From: Centipeda felix
GTDB lineage: Bacteria > Bacillota > Negativicutes > Selenomonadales > Selenomonadaceae
Assembly: GCF_900186465.1 (NCBI RefSeq)
Contig: NZ_LT891958.1
Location: 186,001-250,000 of the forward strand
DNA: 64,000 nucleotides
Direction of reading: 5' to 3'
Shown: positions 35,380-44,500 of the stretch, piece by piece
Position numbering within the stretch: position 1 is the first letter of the stretch
How the letters are laid out: every line of letters begins with the position of its first letter
Notes under the pieces: model-generated
Told to the model about the DNA's origin: nothing
What the model saw: only the letters and a program-made list of their open reading frames with translations
Databases searched by the model: none
Made by a program: the position numbers and the translations under genes

Positions 35380-37062
35380 TTATCTTCCTCCCAACACCAT
35401 CTGATCGAGACGCTTTCCGCCCGGCACCATCGGCACGACATCCGCCTCCTCGGGCACGATGACGTCGATGAGGCGTGCTCCTTTTTCGCGGAGCACGCGC
35501 GGCAGAACTTCTGCGAACTCCGCCCGCGTTTCGATGCGACATCCCGCGACGCCCATCGCCGCAGCGAGCTTGACGAAGTCCGTCTTGCCCTTGAGCTCCG
35601 ATGCGGAGTAATGATGATTGTAGAACAGACGCTGCCACTGACCAACCATGCCGAGGATGGAGTTATGTACGATGACAACCTTCACATCAATATCGTTGTC
35701 CGCGATGGTCGCAAACTCTTGGCAGTTCATCATGATGCTGCCGTCGCCCGTAATCAGCACAACTTCCTTGTTGGGACGCGCGAGCTTTGCCCCGATCGCC
35801 GCAGGAAGCCCGTAGCCCATCGTGCCGAGTCCGCCCGAGGTGAGGAAGCGGCGCGGCTCCGTACACGCATAGTACTGTGCTGCCCACATCTGATGCTGCC
35901 CCACATCCGTGACGCAGATGGTATCGGGGCCGACGATTTCGCGCACGCGGTGCAGGAGTTCCTCGGGGCGGATCGCCTCACACTCCTTCCATCCGAGCGG
36001 ATGCTTTTCCTCCATGGTGCGGACACTCGCCTGCCACGCCGGCATACGGGATGCCACATCTGCCGCCGCAGGACGCAGGGCATCGAGGAAGGCGGGCAGA
36101 CTCTCGCGCAGATCTCCGAGGACAGGGATGTCGGCGCGCACGTTCTTGTTGAACTCGGCAGGGTCAATGTCAAAGTGGACGATGCGTGCCTTCGGGGCAA
36201 ACTCTGCCGCTGCGCCCGTCACGCGGTCGCTGAAGCGCGTACCGACGGCGAGCAGCAGGTCGCAGTCCTGGATCGCCATATTGGAGGCATAGGTGCCGTG
36301 CATCCCCGCCATCCCCGTATAGCCGGGCGTATCGGCAGAAACGCCGCCGAGCCCCATCAGTGTGGAGACGGCAGGCATCCCCGTCAGGGCGAGGAGTTCC
36401 CGTACATACGCTGCCGTATCCGAGAGGATGACGCCGCCGCCGACAAAGAGCAGCGGCCGCTCTGCCGTGCGGAGGGCGTCCGCTGCCGCGCATACGGCAT
36501 CGACATCCAGAGAGACACTGCCGCTGTATCCGCGCAAGGCGGCGGCAGCAGGAGAGGCAAAGTCGATCTCTGCATCAAATACATCCTTTGCCACGTCGAT
36601 GACGACGACGCCGGGACGTCCCGTCCGCGCGATGAAGAAGGCCTCCTTGATCACGCGCGGCAGATCATGCACGTCCTTGACGAGGTAATTGTGCTTCGTG
36701 ATCGGTGTCGTAACGCCGACGATGTCCGCCTCCTGAAAGGAGTCCTTGCCGATATAGGGATTGGCAACCTGTCCCGTGATGCAGACCATCGGAACGGAGT
36801 CCATATTCGCCGTTGCAATCCCCGTCACGAGGTTCGTCGCACCCGGTCCCGAGGTCGCAAAGACCACGCCAACCTTGCCCGAGGCGCGCGCGTAGCCGTC
36901 TGCCGCATGTGCAGCACCCTGCTCATGGCGCGTAAGGATATGCGGAAATTTCATCTTATATACTTCATCGTACAGCGTGAGGACGGCGCCGCCGGGATAG
37001 CCAAAAACGACCTCCACACCCTCCTGCCTAAGGCTCTCCAAGAGAGCCCGCGCTCCATTCAT
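35380..37062 (-). CDS. ilvB: Acetolactate synthase large subunit (copy paired with ilvN)
   Basis: A 560-residue TPP enzyme for valine, leucine and isoleucine synthesis. It has [17 protein letters not shown], the catalytic [40 protein letters not shown] and the TPP motif [20 protein letters not shown]. It is a clear paralogue of the protein at 12555-14180 but carries ilvN directly after it, which marks this as the regulated biosynthetic copy. The start could also be the GTG at 37065, which is better spaced from the GGGGGAG site. A consensus-like promoter lies 34 bp upstream, leaving no room for a T-box. Confidence 0.95.
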   Translation of the reverse strand: MNGARALLESLRQEGVEVVFGYPGGAVLTLYDEVYKMKFPHILTRHEQGAAHAADGYARASGKVGVVFATSGPGATNLVTGIATANMDSVPMVCITGQVANPYIGKDSFQEADIVGVTTPITKHNYLVKDVHDLPRVIKEAFFIARTGRPGVVVIDVAKDVFDAEIDFASPAAAALRGYSGSVSLDVDAVCAAADALRTAERPLLFVGGGVILSDTAAYVRELLALTGMPAVSTLMGLGGVSADTPGYTGMAGMHGTYASNMAIQDCDLLLAVGTRFSDRVTGAAAEFAPKARIVHFDIDPAEFNKNVRADIPVLGDLRESLPAFLDALRPAAADVASRMPAWQASVRTMEEKHPLGWKECEAIRPEELLHRVREIVGPDTICVTDVGQHQMWAAQYYACTEPRRFLTSGGLGTMGYGLPAAIGAKLARPNKEVVLITGDGSIMMNCQEFATIADNDIDVKVVIVHNSILGMVGQWQRLFYNHHYSASELKGKTDFVKLAAAMGVAGCRIETRAEFAEVLPRVLREKGARLIDVIVPEEADVVPMVPGGKRLDQMVLGGR

Positions 37063-37095
37063 CACCAAAGTAACTCCCCCTTTATCATAGAGTGA

Positions 37096-37124
37096 ATTAT
37101 AGAGCATTTCTGTCCATTTGACAA
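37096..37124 (-). promoter_or_regulatory. Promoter of ilvBN
   Basis: On the minus strand TTGTCA (37124-37119) and TATAAT (37101-37096) are spaced by 17 bp. It lies in the 70-bp gap after comF. Confidence 0.85.
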
Positions 37125-37132
37125 GGAAGGAC

Positions 37133-37795
37133 TCAGCGATGTTCCCCCGCGAGTGCAATTGCATAGACACGTCGTGCTCCGCCGTGCCGCAGAACGTGCG
37201 CACACTCCGTCAGCGTTGCCCCCGTCGTCATGATATCATCCACGAGCAGGAGATCCTTCCCTTGCACATCTGCACCATGTACGAGGGCGAACGCGCTGCG
37301 CAGTTCCTGTCGCCGCTCCGTACGTGTCATCTCATAGAGCGGCATCGTCTCACGCGTGCGGACAAGAATAGGTTCAAAAGGGATGCCATACGACGCAAAC
37401 CACGGAGCAAAGATCTCCTCTGTCTGGTTAAAGCCGCGCTCTTTCTGCCGCTGTGGTGCAAGTGGGACGGGAACGGCGATAAGGGACGGCGGCAGCTCCT
37501 CCAGTACCTCCTCCCCCGCAGCGAGAATCGTACGCAGATTGTCAAGCACTGCCATCTTTCGGTGATATTTCAGCGCGCGCAAAAGATCACGGATACCGTC
37601 ACGATAGTGCGCTAGGACCCAGACGCCCGTCAGATCTTCCGCCATCACGCCCATCTCCATCATGCGGCGCATGCCGATGAGCTGCCGCGCACACGCCGGG
37701 CAGAATCCCTGCCGCTCTACACAGGCGTGACAGGATGGACAGCGCGGCGGGAAGAGGAAATCGAGAAGTGCAGAAAGCAATTGCATCCCCTCCAT
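37133..37795 (-). CDS. comF: ComF family phosphoribosyltransferase-like protein
   Basis: ComF relatives are needed for DNA uptake during transformation in several bacteria. The 220-residue product has the N-terminal zinc ribbon ([20 protein letters not shown] with a further CXXC), then [38 protein letters not shown] and the PRPP-binding-like [20 protein letters not shown]. Length is normal. The start is uncertain (three ATG or TTG options within 10 codons). The pilus-like operon at 8-12.5 kb could be its partner in competence, but this is inference. Confidence 0.9.
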   Translation of the reverse strand: MEGMQLLSALLDFLFPPRCPSCHACVERQGFCPACARQLIGMRRMMEMGVMAEDLTGVWVLAHYRDGIRDLLRALKYHRKMAVLDNLRTILAAGEEVLEELPPSLIAVPVPLAPQRQKERGFNQTEEIFAPWFASYGIPFEPILVRTRETMPLYEMTRTERRQELRSAFALVHGADVQGKDLLLVDDIMTTGATLTECAHVLRHGGARRVYAIALAGEHR

Positions 37796-37816
37796 CACAA
37801 AGAGCCCACTGAGCAA

Positions 37817-37880
37817 TTCTATCTACATGAATTATACATCAATTCAGACCTTTCCGCATTGTTTTCCTTGTAAAAATCTA
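37817..37880. other. Intergenic DNA before the orphan transcript
   Basis: A short AT-rich stretch between comF and a plus-strand promoter. A minus-strand promoter for comF is expected here; I do not see a convincing one. Confidence 0.3.
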
Positions 37881-38348
37881 TTGCATTTCCAGTTTATTTA
37901 TGATATGATAAATTCAGAAAAGAGATATATCTCCTTGGTCATAAATGCTGGAAAGGAGAATGTCTATTGACACAAATTCTTCGGCAGGGCGGTATCGTCT
38001 CCTGAGCAGTATGCATCTTTGAAGAAGAACTGAGCCTGCATCGGCAGGTGCTCCGTTGGCATCATCTCATGAGAACCGTCTAGGTCCGGTCGTCCTCGGG
38101 TAGTGTGAGCAGACGACACTCGTGTTACTGTACGATTCATTTTTCGAAAACCACGCGCGCAACTTGGATGATACAGAGATCTCCAAAACGGTTTCAGCTG
38201 AACGTACAATATGCGGCTGTGCAGACACACGCGGTGATCTGTGCGGCAAAAAGCAAACACAACTGAATAAGGACGTGGAAACACATTTATGATTGCCAAA
38301 TGACCGGCAGCTTGCTCGAAACAGAGCGGCTGTCGGTTCTTTCGTTTC
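37881..38348 (+). ncRNA. Apparent orphan transcription unit with no sizeable reading frame
   Basis: A plus-strand promoter, TTGCAT (37881-37886) and TATGAT (37904-37909) with 17-bp spacing, faces a terminator at 38303-38348. The roughly 430 nt between hold no protein gene. A 20-codon frame (37960-38022) with an AAGGAG site starts MSIDTNSSAGRYRLLSS and stops at CTTTGA, the sequence at which prfB shifts frame; a +1 shift would add about 20 residues. Hairpin elements such as GAGATATATCTC, CCTGC/GCAGG and GTCGTC/GACGAC are present. It is not RNase P RNA, tmRNA, a T-box or any riboswitch I recognise. It may be a regulatory RNA, a leader left without its gene, or decayed DNA. Confidence 0.4.
38303..38344 (+). 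terminator. Terminator of the orphan transcript
   Basis: ACCGGCAGC (38303-38311) pairs with GCTGTCGGT (38329-38337, one G-T pair) and is followed by TCTTTCGTTT. Confidence 0.7.
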
Positions 38349-38384
38349 TCTGCCGTCAATGCTGTAATGGCGGCACTTTCTTTA

Positions 38385-38546
38385 GGAAGCACTGATAAAT
38401 TCAGCACCGCCATCTTAGCGCATCTTTTTTGCCCGCACTTCGTCGGAAAATCCTCCACATAGCTTTGGCTATGCGTCCGGTTTTCCTCCTTGTTCGGACA
38501 AAAAAATCTACGCCAATCTGACGGACTTCATTTTATCAGCGATTCC
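38385..38546 (-). repeat. Interspersed 160-bp element, copy 3 (inverted)
   Basis: The reverse complement of this stretch aligns with copies 1 and 2. Its ends, GGAAGCACTGATAAA and TTTATCAGCGATTCC, are good terminal inverted repeats, and TTTA flanks it on both sides (38381-38384 and 38547-38550), a possible target duplication. The centre forms CATAGC/GCTATG. It ends 20 bp before the tsaC stop codon complement. Confidence 0.88.
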
Positions 38547-38566
38547 TTTATTCAGCGACTTCCTGT

Positions 38567-39619
38567 TCAAACATAGATGATGTTGCCCCCGCTCGCCTTA
38601 CGCAGACGGTTCATGATCGCAATCCCGAGTCCGACCGAACCGGTTCCCTCCGCCAGAAGCGAGGTGGCATCCGTATCGTCAAAATGGCGCAGTGCATCGT
38701 AGAGACAGGCGGCAAGCGTACTCTGATTGCCACGCGCGCCGCAGTAGTAGGTATACGCCGCAGGCAGGAGTCCACTGAGGGCCATGATGGTATCGTTGCT
38801 CGCGATCAGCGCAGGCCGCTCGCCTGCCGCCATACGGCGCTCGATCTCTATCCGCAGTGCCCTGACGACATCCGTCCCCGCCCCTGCAAAGACCGTGAGC
38901 GGCACGCGCGGCGCGTAGTGTGTGTACTTCATGCCGGGGGCACGCGGCGCGGTATCCGCCGAAACGAGGGCCGCATCCATGCGGACGGTGAGATGCGGCA
39001 GCTCGGCGGAGATCATCTCAGGGGTCACCGCACCGGGGCGGAGGATGGTGATGCAGCCCTCCTCCGTGCAGTCGACGATGGTGGACTCTACCCCCCAAGA
39101 ACAGCTGCCGCCATCGAGGATGAGCGGAATCCGCCCCATCATATCTGCCGCCGTCATCGCTGCCGTCGTCGGGCTCGGACGCCCCGAGATGTTCGCCGAG
39201 GGTGCAGCAATCGGCACCCCCGCCGCGCGGATGAGTCGACGTGCCACATCATGCGCAGGACAACGCACGCCGACCGTTGCCAGCCCGCCCGTGACCAGCG
39301 GAGGAATATGTGCGGCTTTCGGCACGATGACGGTGATGGGGCCCGGCGCGAATGCCGTAAGCAAATGTGCGGCGGCGGGCGGCACATCCTCTGCCGCCTC
39401 GTGCAGCATGGAGAGATCGGCGATATGGAGGATGAGCGGATTATCGGAGGGACGTCCCTTCGCCTCGTAGATCCGCGCACACGCCGCTGCATCGAGCCCA
39501 TTGGCGCCGAGTCCATAGACCGTCTCCGTGGGGAATGCGACCAGCTGTCCGTCGCGGATCAACGCTGCGGCACGCGCAAAATGCTCCGTGGATGTGGGGC
39601 GAAGAATCTCCGTCTTCAC
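38567..39619 (-). CDS. tsaC: L-threonylcarbamoyladenylate synthase (Sua5-type TsaC)
   Basis: This enzyme makes threonylcarbamoyl-AMP from threonine, bicarbonate and ATP for the t6A modification of tRNAs reading ANN codons. The 350-residue product has the YrdC domain (residues 1-200) with VAFPTETVYGLGANGLD, KGRPSDNPLILH, SANISGRPSPT and the C-terminal Sua5 domain (about 225-345) joined by PGMKYTHYAPR, the conserved linker. It is the last gene in rpmE-DUF1385-prfA-prmC-tsaC. Confidence 0.96.
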   Translation of the reverse strand: MKTEILRPTSTEHFARAAALIRDGQLVAFPTETVYGLGANGLDAAACARIYEAKGRPSDNPLILHIADLSMLHEAAEDVPPAAAHLLTAFAPGPITVIVPKAAHIPPLVTGGLATVGVRCPAHDVARRLIRAAGVPIAAPSANISGRPSPTTAAMTAADMMGRIPLILDGGSCSWGVESTIVDCTEEGCITILRPGAVTPEMISAELPHLTVRMDAALVSADTAPRAPGMKYTHYAPRVPLTVFAGAGTDVVRALRIEIERRMAAGERPALIASNDTIMALSGLLPAAYTYYCGARGNQSTLAACLYDALRHFDDTDATSLLAEGTGSVGLGIAIMNRLRKASGGNIIYV

Positions 39620-39680
39620 GTTTTCCCTCCTTCAACAGATCATATACTGCCTACCGGCGAATCCTCCGCTATCGACAGAA

Positions 39681-40559
39681 TCAAATGGTCTCTCCAACGA
39701 CCACGCGCTCAATCCCCGCCAGATCGCGGAGTGTCTTTGTCCGCACGATGCGCGGATGCGCCGCCATGAGTGCCGCAACGTCCGCTGCCTCATGTACGCC
39801 CACCTCAACGGCGAGGACGCCGCCCTCCGTCAGGAGGTCAGGCGCATCCCGCAGGTGGCGACGATAGACGGCGAGCCCGTCTGCTCCACCGTCAAGTGCG
39901 AGATGCGGCTCATACGCCTGCACATCCTCCATCAGGGTTTTTACATCAGCAGATGGGATATACGGCGGATTGGACAGGATCATAGCATAGCTGCGTCCGA
40001 AGAGCGGCGCCGTGAGGTCACCCGTCAGTACCTCGATGCGCTCCGTCAGTCCCAACGTTGCCGCGTTCTCTGCGGCAACTGCCGCGGCAGCGGGAGAGAT
40101 GTCCACGGCATCTGCGCGCGTCCCCTCCGTATGGTGCAGGACGGAGAGCGCGATTGCCCCCGTCCCCGTGCCGATATCGGCAAAGCGCAGCTCCCCCGCC
40201 CCTGCCTCTGCTCGTGCACGCAGGGTATCCACGGCGAACTGCGCCAGAATCTCCGTATCGGGACGCGGGATGAGCGTATCGCGCGTGACGCGGAAGGCCA
40301 GCCCCATGAACTCGCGTCTGCCCAATATGTAGGCAATCGGCACGTGCGCCCCGCGCTCCTTCACATAGCTGCGAAACGTTGCCAGTTCCGCAGGCTCGAG
40401 CGGCTCGTCAAAATGCACATAGAGATACATGCGATCCCGACCGAGCACGGCAGCGAGCAGCACCTCGGCATCGAGGCGCGATGTCTCTATGCCGCGCGTG
40501 CGGAAAAAATCCGTTGTCCACGTCAGCAGTTCCTGTATTGTCCATACACGCTGCGCCAT
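39681..40559 (-). CDS. prmC: Release factor glutamine methyltransferase
   Basis: PrmC methylates the glutamine of the GGQ motif in RF1 and RF2 using SAM. The 292-residue product has the substrate-recognition N-terminal helix bundle, the SAM motif FADIGTGTGAIALSVL and the catalytic ILSNPPYIPSADV (NPPY). It starts exactly at the last base of prfA's stop codon region (one-base overlap), so RF1 and its modifying enzyme are co-translated. Confidence 0.96.
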   Translation of the reverse strand: MAQRVWTIQELLTWTTDFFRTRGIETSRLDAEVLLAAVLGRDRMYLYVHFDEPLEPAELATFRSYVKERGAHVPIAYILGRREFMGLAFRVTRDTLIPRPDTEILAQFAVDTLRARAEAGAGELRFADIGTGTGAIALSVLHHTEGTRADAVDISPAAAAVAAENAATLGLTERIEVLTGDLTAPLFGRSYAMILSNPPYIPSADVKTLMEDVQAYEPHLALDGGADGLAVYRRHLRDAPDLLTEGGVLAVEVGVHEAADVAALMAAHPRIVRTKTLRDLAGIERVVVGETI

Positions 40560-41623
40560 CAGTTCACCTGTTTCAGACGTTCTGCCTGATCGGCCGTAAT
40601 CAGCCCCGCCAGCAGCTCATCCAGCTCGCCGTCCATCACTGCATCAATTTTATAGAGCGTCAGTCCGATACGGTGATCGGTCACGCGTCCCTGCGGGAAA
40701 TTGTAGGTGCGGATGCGTTCGCTGCGGTCGCCCGAGCCCACCTGGCTGCGGCGGTCGGCCGCAACGGCATCTGCCTGCTCCTGCTGTGCACGGTCGTAGA
40801 GACGCGCCCGCAGTACCTTCATCGCCTTCTCGCGATTTTTCAGCTGGGATTTCTCGTCCTGACACTGAACGACGATACCCGTCGGGATATGCGTGATGCG
40901 GATCGCCGTCTCCGTACGGTTGACATACTGCCCGCCCGCACCCGACGCACAGTAGGTGTCGATGCGCAGATCGTTCGGATCGATGGTCACCTCGACCTCC
41001 TCTGCCTCGGGCAGGACGGCGACGGTCACCGCCGAGGTGTGGATGCGCCCGCCGGACTCCGTGACAGGAATGCGCTGGACGCGATGCGTCCCGCTCTCAT
41101 ACTTGAGTTTGCTGTATGCGCCGGCACCGCTGACGAGAAAGGTGATCTCCTTGAATCCGCCGATCTCCGTCGGATTGCTGCTGAGCACCTCGGTACGCCA
41201 TCCCTGTCGCTCGGCATAGCGTGCATACATGCGAAAGAGGCTCGCGGCAAAGAGCGCCGCCTCCTCGCCGCCCACGCCGCCGCGAATCTCGACGATGACA
41301 TTCTTATCGTCGTTCGGGTCGCGCGGCAGGAGGAGAATCGGCAGCTCGGCGGCGAGACGATCGCGCTCTGCCTCCGCCTCTGCGATCTCCTCCGTGAGCA
41401 TCGCCTTCATCTCGGCATCGGCCTCGGCGAGCATCTCCTTATCCTCATCAATGGTGGCCAGCGCCCGTCGGTAGGATTGGTACGCCTCGACGATCGGCGT
41501 AAGCGCCGCGTGCTCGCGTGTGTAACGCTGCCACACCGCCATATCCGCCATCACGGACGGATCGCTCAGCAGTGTCTCAAGCTCACGGTATTTATCTTCT
41601 ACTGCAGCAAGTTTGCTTAGCAC
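40559..41623 (-). CDS. prfA: Peptide chain release factor 1
   Basis: RF1 reads UAA and UAG and triggers peptide release. The 354-residue protein has the catalytic GGQ in [20 protein letters not shown] and the [20 protein letters not shown] segment of domain 2. I did not isolate the PxT anticodon motif, but [20 protein letters not shown] is the RF1-type C-terminal signature. It overlaps the DUF1385 gene by seven bases. Confidence 0.97.
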   Translation of the reverse strand: MLSKLAAVEDKYRELETLLSDPSVMADMAVWQRYTREHAALTPIVEAYQSYRRALATIDEDKEMLAEADAEMKAMLTEEIAEAEAERDRLAAELPILLLPRDPNDDKNVIVEIRGGVGGEEAALFAASLFRMYARYAERQGWRTEVLSSNPTEIGGFKEITFLVSGAGAYSKLKYESGTHRVQRIPVTESGGRIHTSAVTVAVLPEAEEVEVTIDPNDLRIDTYCASGAGGQYVNRTETAIRITHIPTGIVVQCQDEKSQLKNREKAMKVLRARLYDRAQQEQADAVAADRRSQVGSGDRSERIRTYNFPQGRVTDHRIGLTLYKIDAVMDGELDELLAGLITADQAERLKQVN

Positions 41624-42540
41624 GTTGTCTCCTTATGCTCATTCCGATAATTTCCACTGCCCGCGGGGATATCCTCTGCCGGCAGCACAGCCTTCAGCGA
41701 CTCGATCGCCACCTCGACCATCTCATCGGCGGGCGGGCGCGTCGTCAAGTACTGCAGCCACAGTCCGGGCGTGATGAGGATGTGCACAAGGCGATTCTCA
41801 CTGCGTCCTGCAAAGCGGATGATCTCGTAGGAGGCACCCGCCACGACAGGCAGGATCGCAAGGCGGCTCAGGATACGCAGCCAGAGATCAGGCCAGCCGA
41901 AGAAAACGTGAAAGACGATGGCGACCACCATGACAATGAGCAGAAAGTTTGTTCCGCAGCGCGGATGCAGACGCGGAAATTTCTGCACGTTCTTCACGGT
42001 CAGTGCCTCTCCTGCCTCGTAGCAGTGGATCGTCTTGTGCTCCGCACCGTGGTATTGGAACACGCGGCGAATGCCGCCCATAAAGGAAATCCCCCAGATA
42101 TAGAGGAGGAACACCAGAAGGCGGATACCTCCCTCAATGAGGTTGAATACGATGGGATCATCCGTATATGCTGCCGCGAGGTGTGCCGCTCCGGTCGGGA
42201 TAACGATAAAGAGGATGCTCGCAAGGACGAGGGCAAAGAGGATTGTCATCGCGATTTCCTTCTTCGTCATCTGCTCGTTCTCCTCACCCGCCGCCTGTGC
42301 TGAAAAGGAGAGTGCGCGCATCCCGATGATGAGCGACTCCACCATGATGACCGAGCCGCGCACGAGCGGCAGGTTGAGGATGGGATAACGCTCGCGGATA
42401 GAGGAAACGGTACGTGTCTCGACATCGATGTCACCGCTTGGCAGGCGCACGGCGGTCGCTGTCTTTGATGCATTGCGCATCATTACCCCCTCAATGACCG
42501 CCTGACCCCCGACGGCAAGATCTGTCATTTTCTTTGGCAT
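41617..42540 (-). CDS. DUF1385 family membrane protein
   Basis: A 307-residue protein with about four membrane segments (about 95-125, 135-160, 205-250) and the family's conserved blocks: [14 protein letters not shown] at the N terminus and [20 protein letters not shown] with [16 protein letters not shown]. The paired histidines and glutamate in HGAEHK suggest a metal site. The function is unknown; the gene is found with prfA-prmC in many Firmicutes, which may mean nothing more than shared transcription. Confidence 0.9.
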   Translation of the reverse strand: MPKKMTDLAVGGQAVIEGVMMRNASKTATAVRLPSGDIDVETRTVSSIRERYPILNLPLVRGSVIMVESLIIGMRALSFSAQAAGEENEQMTKKEIAMTILFALVLASILFIVIPTGAAHLAAAYTDDPIVFNLIEGGIRLLVFLLYIWGISFMGGIRRVFQYHGAEHKTIHCYEAGEALTVKNVQKFPRLHPRCGTNFLLIVMVVAIVFHVFFGWPDLWLRILSRLAILPVVAGASYEIIRFAGRSENRLVHILITPGLWLQYLTTRPPADEMVEVAIESLKAVLPAEDIPAGSGNYRNEHKETTC

Positions 42541-42566
42541 AGTTTTCCTTTGTCACATAAAAAAGA

Positions 42567-42592
42567 CCATTGCACGATCTCTCGTACAATGG
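42567..42592 (-). terminator. Terminator after rpmE
   Basis: On the minus strand CCATTGTACGA (42592-42582) pairs with TCGTGCAATGG (42577-42567, one G-T pair), followed by TCTTTTTT. It lies between rpmE and the DUF1385 gene and probably attenuates the operon. Confidence 0.88.
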
Positions 42593-42650
42593 CCTCCTCC
42601 TAGTTTTCGTGCAGTGAAGAGGCAAGGTGCAGTGCACCTCACCGCCGTCA

Positions 42651-42851
42651 CTATTTCTTTGCATAGCGCTTCTGGAACTTCTCGATGCGTCCGCCCGCCT
42701 GAACGTCACGCTGACGCCCCGTGAAGAACGGATGGCACTTCGAGCAGACATCGATACGCAGATCCTTCTTCGTCGAACCGGTCGTGAACGTATTGCCGCA
42801 GCCACACGTCACCGTCGCCTCGAAGTACTCGGGATGAATGCCTTCTTTCAT
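42651..42851 (-). CDS. rpmE: 50S ribosomal protein L31 (zinc form)
   Basis: The 66-residue product starts [20 protein letters not shown] and has the four zinc cysteines as CGC and CSKC, so it is the C+ form used when zinc is plentiful. The conserved [20 protein letters not shown] is present. I start at the ATG at 42851, which follows GAGGTG; the longer frame reads into the leader. A promoter and a structured leader of about 175 nt precede it. Confidence 0.96.
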   Translation of the reverse strand: MKEGIHPEYFEATVTCGCGNTFTTGSTKKDLRIDVCSKCHPFFTGRQRDVQAGGRIEKFQKRYAKK

Positions 42852-43025
42852 GTTAATACACCTCGTTTCTTTTGCCGGATACAAGCACCCTTATGTGCGC
42901 TTGGTTGAACTCGACTGTCTCGCCGAGAACGGGTGAAGGAAGCACAAACCCATACGAAGCCCATTTGAGCGGCTTTACGGATCCGTGATTTCTTACGTAT
43001 GGAAACAAACGCCCTGCGTTCATTA
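42852..43025 (-). promoter_or_regulatory. Structured 5' leader of rpmE (possible L31 autoregulatory leader)
   Basis: On the minus strand CCATACG and CGTATGG form a long-range stem that encloses the palindrome ACGGATCCGT and an AAGCC/GGGCTT stem, a three-way-junction layout. CTCGGCGAG and GCAC/GTGC stems follow towards the ribosome site. L31 leaders are known in other phyla; I did not match this one to a described family. Confidence 0.5.
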
Positions 43026-43032
43026 CCGCGCA

Positions 43033-43061
43033 AGTATAGCATAAAATATTAATATGCGCAA
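43033..43061 (-). promoter_or_regulatory. Promoter of rpmE
   Basis: On the minus strand TTGCGC (43061-43056) and TATACT (43038-43033) are spaced by 17 bp. Transcription would begin near 43025, about 175 nt before the rpmE ATG. Confidence 0.75.
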
Positions 43062-43064
43062 GTC

Positions 43065-44348
43065 CTACTCCAGCTTGCTGTGAATGATGCGGGCAAGACG
43101 CGTGCCGAAAAAGAAGTTCCAGATCCACTTGATAGAAACGGTAAAGTCTGCATATTTTCCAGCAAGTCGGATGAGATGGACAAGCATCCACGCAAACCAC
43201 GCAAAGAAGCCGCTTGCCTTGAGATTGAATCCAAGTACGGGCATTGGTCCGTTCATGACCGCCTCGCCCCTGCCGATGGTCGCCATCGCGCCAAGGTCAT
43301 GGTAGACAAACTTGCCGAGCTGGTCGGGCATCTTCCCACTGATGAGTGCCATGATGTTCGCCTTGACCTGCATTGCCTCCTGCGTCGCCACGGGGGCGAC
43401 TGTCGGGAGCGGACGCTCCGTTCCGTGCTGGAAGTTCGCGCAGTCGCCGATCGCGAAGACACAGTCGCTGCCCTTTACGAGAAGGTTCTCCTCGACAATG
43501 ATGCGCCCCGCGCGGTCAACCTCGCCGCCGCAGTCCTTGATGAAGTCCTGCGCACGCACGCCTGCCGCCCAGATCACGGTCTTCGTTGAAATGATCTCTC
43601 CATCCTTGAGGACGAGATCGTTGCCGTCATACGCCGTCACCGCTGTATTGAGGCGGACATCGACGCCCTTCTTGCGCAGGACGTCGATGGTGTGCTGCTG
43701 CAGATCGGGCGGCACCATCGGCAGGACGGAGCCCATCGCTTCAAGCAGCGTAACGTGCACCTCGGAGAAATCAATGTTATGGAACTCTTTCTTGAATACG
43801 CCGATGAGCTCCATGATCGCACCTGCCATCTCGATGCCCGTCGCACCGCCGCCGACGATGACGAAGTTGAGGTGGCGAAGGCGCTCTTCCGTATGAGAGG
43901 GATCGGTCTTCTTCGAGGCACGCTCGAACTCATGCACAATGTGTCCGCGCAGGGCAATCGCCTCCTGCAGCGTTTTCATGCCGTAGGAGTTGCGCGCAAC
44001 GCTCTCATTCCCGAAGAAGTTCGTCGTGCCGCCCGCCGCAAGGACGAGATAATCGTAAGAGATCTCGCCGTGATCCGTCAGCAGCACGTGCCGCCCCTGA
44101 TCGACACCCGTCGCTTTTGCCATAAAGAAATTAACATTGTTGTTGTTCCGGAAAAACGCACGCGTCGGATAGGCAATCTCAGATGCAGAGAGCACCGCTG
44201 TACTCACCTGATAGAGCAGCGGCTGAAACAGATGGTAGTTGTGACGGTCAACGAGCGTAATGCGCACGTTCTCCTGTGCCAGCTCCTTGGCAAGGTGCAC
44301 TCCGCCAAACCCCGCACCAACGATGACAACATGCTTCTGATCTGCCAT
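43065..44348 (-). CDS. ndh: Type II NADH dehydrogenase
   Basis: A 427-residue peripheral membrane flavoprotein that passes electrons from NADH to quinone without pumping protons. It has the FAD-binding VVIVGAGFGGVHLAKELA, the NADH-binding FVIVGGGATGIEMAGAI, TVIWAAGVRAQDF and VFAIGDCANF, then a hydrophobic C-terminal region (GFFAWFAWMLVHLIRLAGK) that anchors it to the membrane. I start at 44348, preceded by AAGGGG. The leader contains a Rex-like operator, so expression probably follows the NADH/NAD+ ratio. Confidence 0.94.
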   Translation of the reverse strand: MADQKHVVIVGAGFGGVHLAKELAQENVRITLVDRHNYHLFQPLLYQVSTAVLSASEIAYPTRAFFRNNNNVNFFMAKATGVDQGRHVLLTDHGEISYDYLVLAAGGTTNFFGNESVARNSYGMKTLQEAIALRGHIVHEFERASKKTDPSHTEERLRHLNFVIVGGGATGIEMAGAIMELIGVFKKEFHNIDFSEVHVTLLEAMGSVLPMVPPDLQQHTIDVLRKKGVDVRLNTAVTAYDGNDLVLKDGEIISTKTVIWAAGVRAQDFIKDCGGEVDRAGRIIVEENLLVKGSDCVFAIGDCANFQHGTERPLPTVAPVATQEAMQVKANIMALISGKMPDQLGKFVYHDLGAMATIGRGEAVMNGPMPVLGFNLKASGFFAWFAWMLVHLIRLAGKYADFTVSIKWIWNFFFGTRLARIIHSKLE

Positions 44349-44367
44349 GACAAATCCCCTTCTCATA

Positions 44368-44385
44368 AAGTGAAAAAAATCACAC
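44368..44385. promoter_or_regulatory. Rex-like operator upstream of ndh
   Basis: AAGTGAAAAAAATCACAC contains GTGA-N6-TCAC, the core of the Rex consensus TTGTGA-N6-TCACAA. It lies 20 bp before the ndh ATG and downstream of the likely promoter, a position suited to repression. Confidence 0.68.
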
Positions 44386-44413
44386 AGCTATGTCACATCA
44401 ATCCTACGAAGAG

Positions 44414-44474
44414 ATTATATACCGAATCCTCCGTTCCATTTGCATTATCATACCATATTTCAGGGTAAATTCAA
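44414..44474 (-). promoter_or_regulatory. Promoter region of ndh
   Basis: Two minus-strand candidates exist: TTGAAT (44474-44469) with TATGAT (44452-44447, 16-bp spacing), and a TATAAT (44419-44414) with a poor -35. Either would place the Rex-like site downstream of the start point. Confidence 0.55.
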
Positions 44475-44500
44475 TAGGATTTTTTCACAGAGCACAGCCT

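Noticed and set aside
35278-37095. Plus-strand frame of 605 codons opposite ilvB
   Set aside because: It is the complement of a clear acetolactate synthase gene.
37063-37132. T-box or attenuator ahead of ilvBN
   Set aside because: The promoter is only about 35 bp from the start codon and no T-box sequence is present.
37881-38348. RNase P RNA, tmRNA or 6S RNA at the orphan transcript
   Set aside because: The conserved cores of these RNAs (such as the RNase P GAGGAAAGTCC box or a tRNA-like end) are not present.
37964-38458. Minus-strand frame of 164 codons in the 37.8-38.6 kb gap
   Set aside because: It runs through the repeat element and the plus-strand terminator, has no ribosome site and resembles no protein; its start only reads through the repeat.
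42853-43200. Minus-strand frame across the rpmE leader
   Set aside because: The region has a promoter in its middle and pairing elements typical of a leader, and the frame overlaps ndh.
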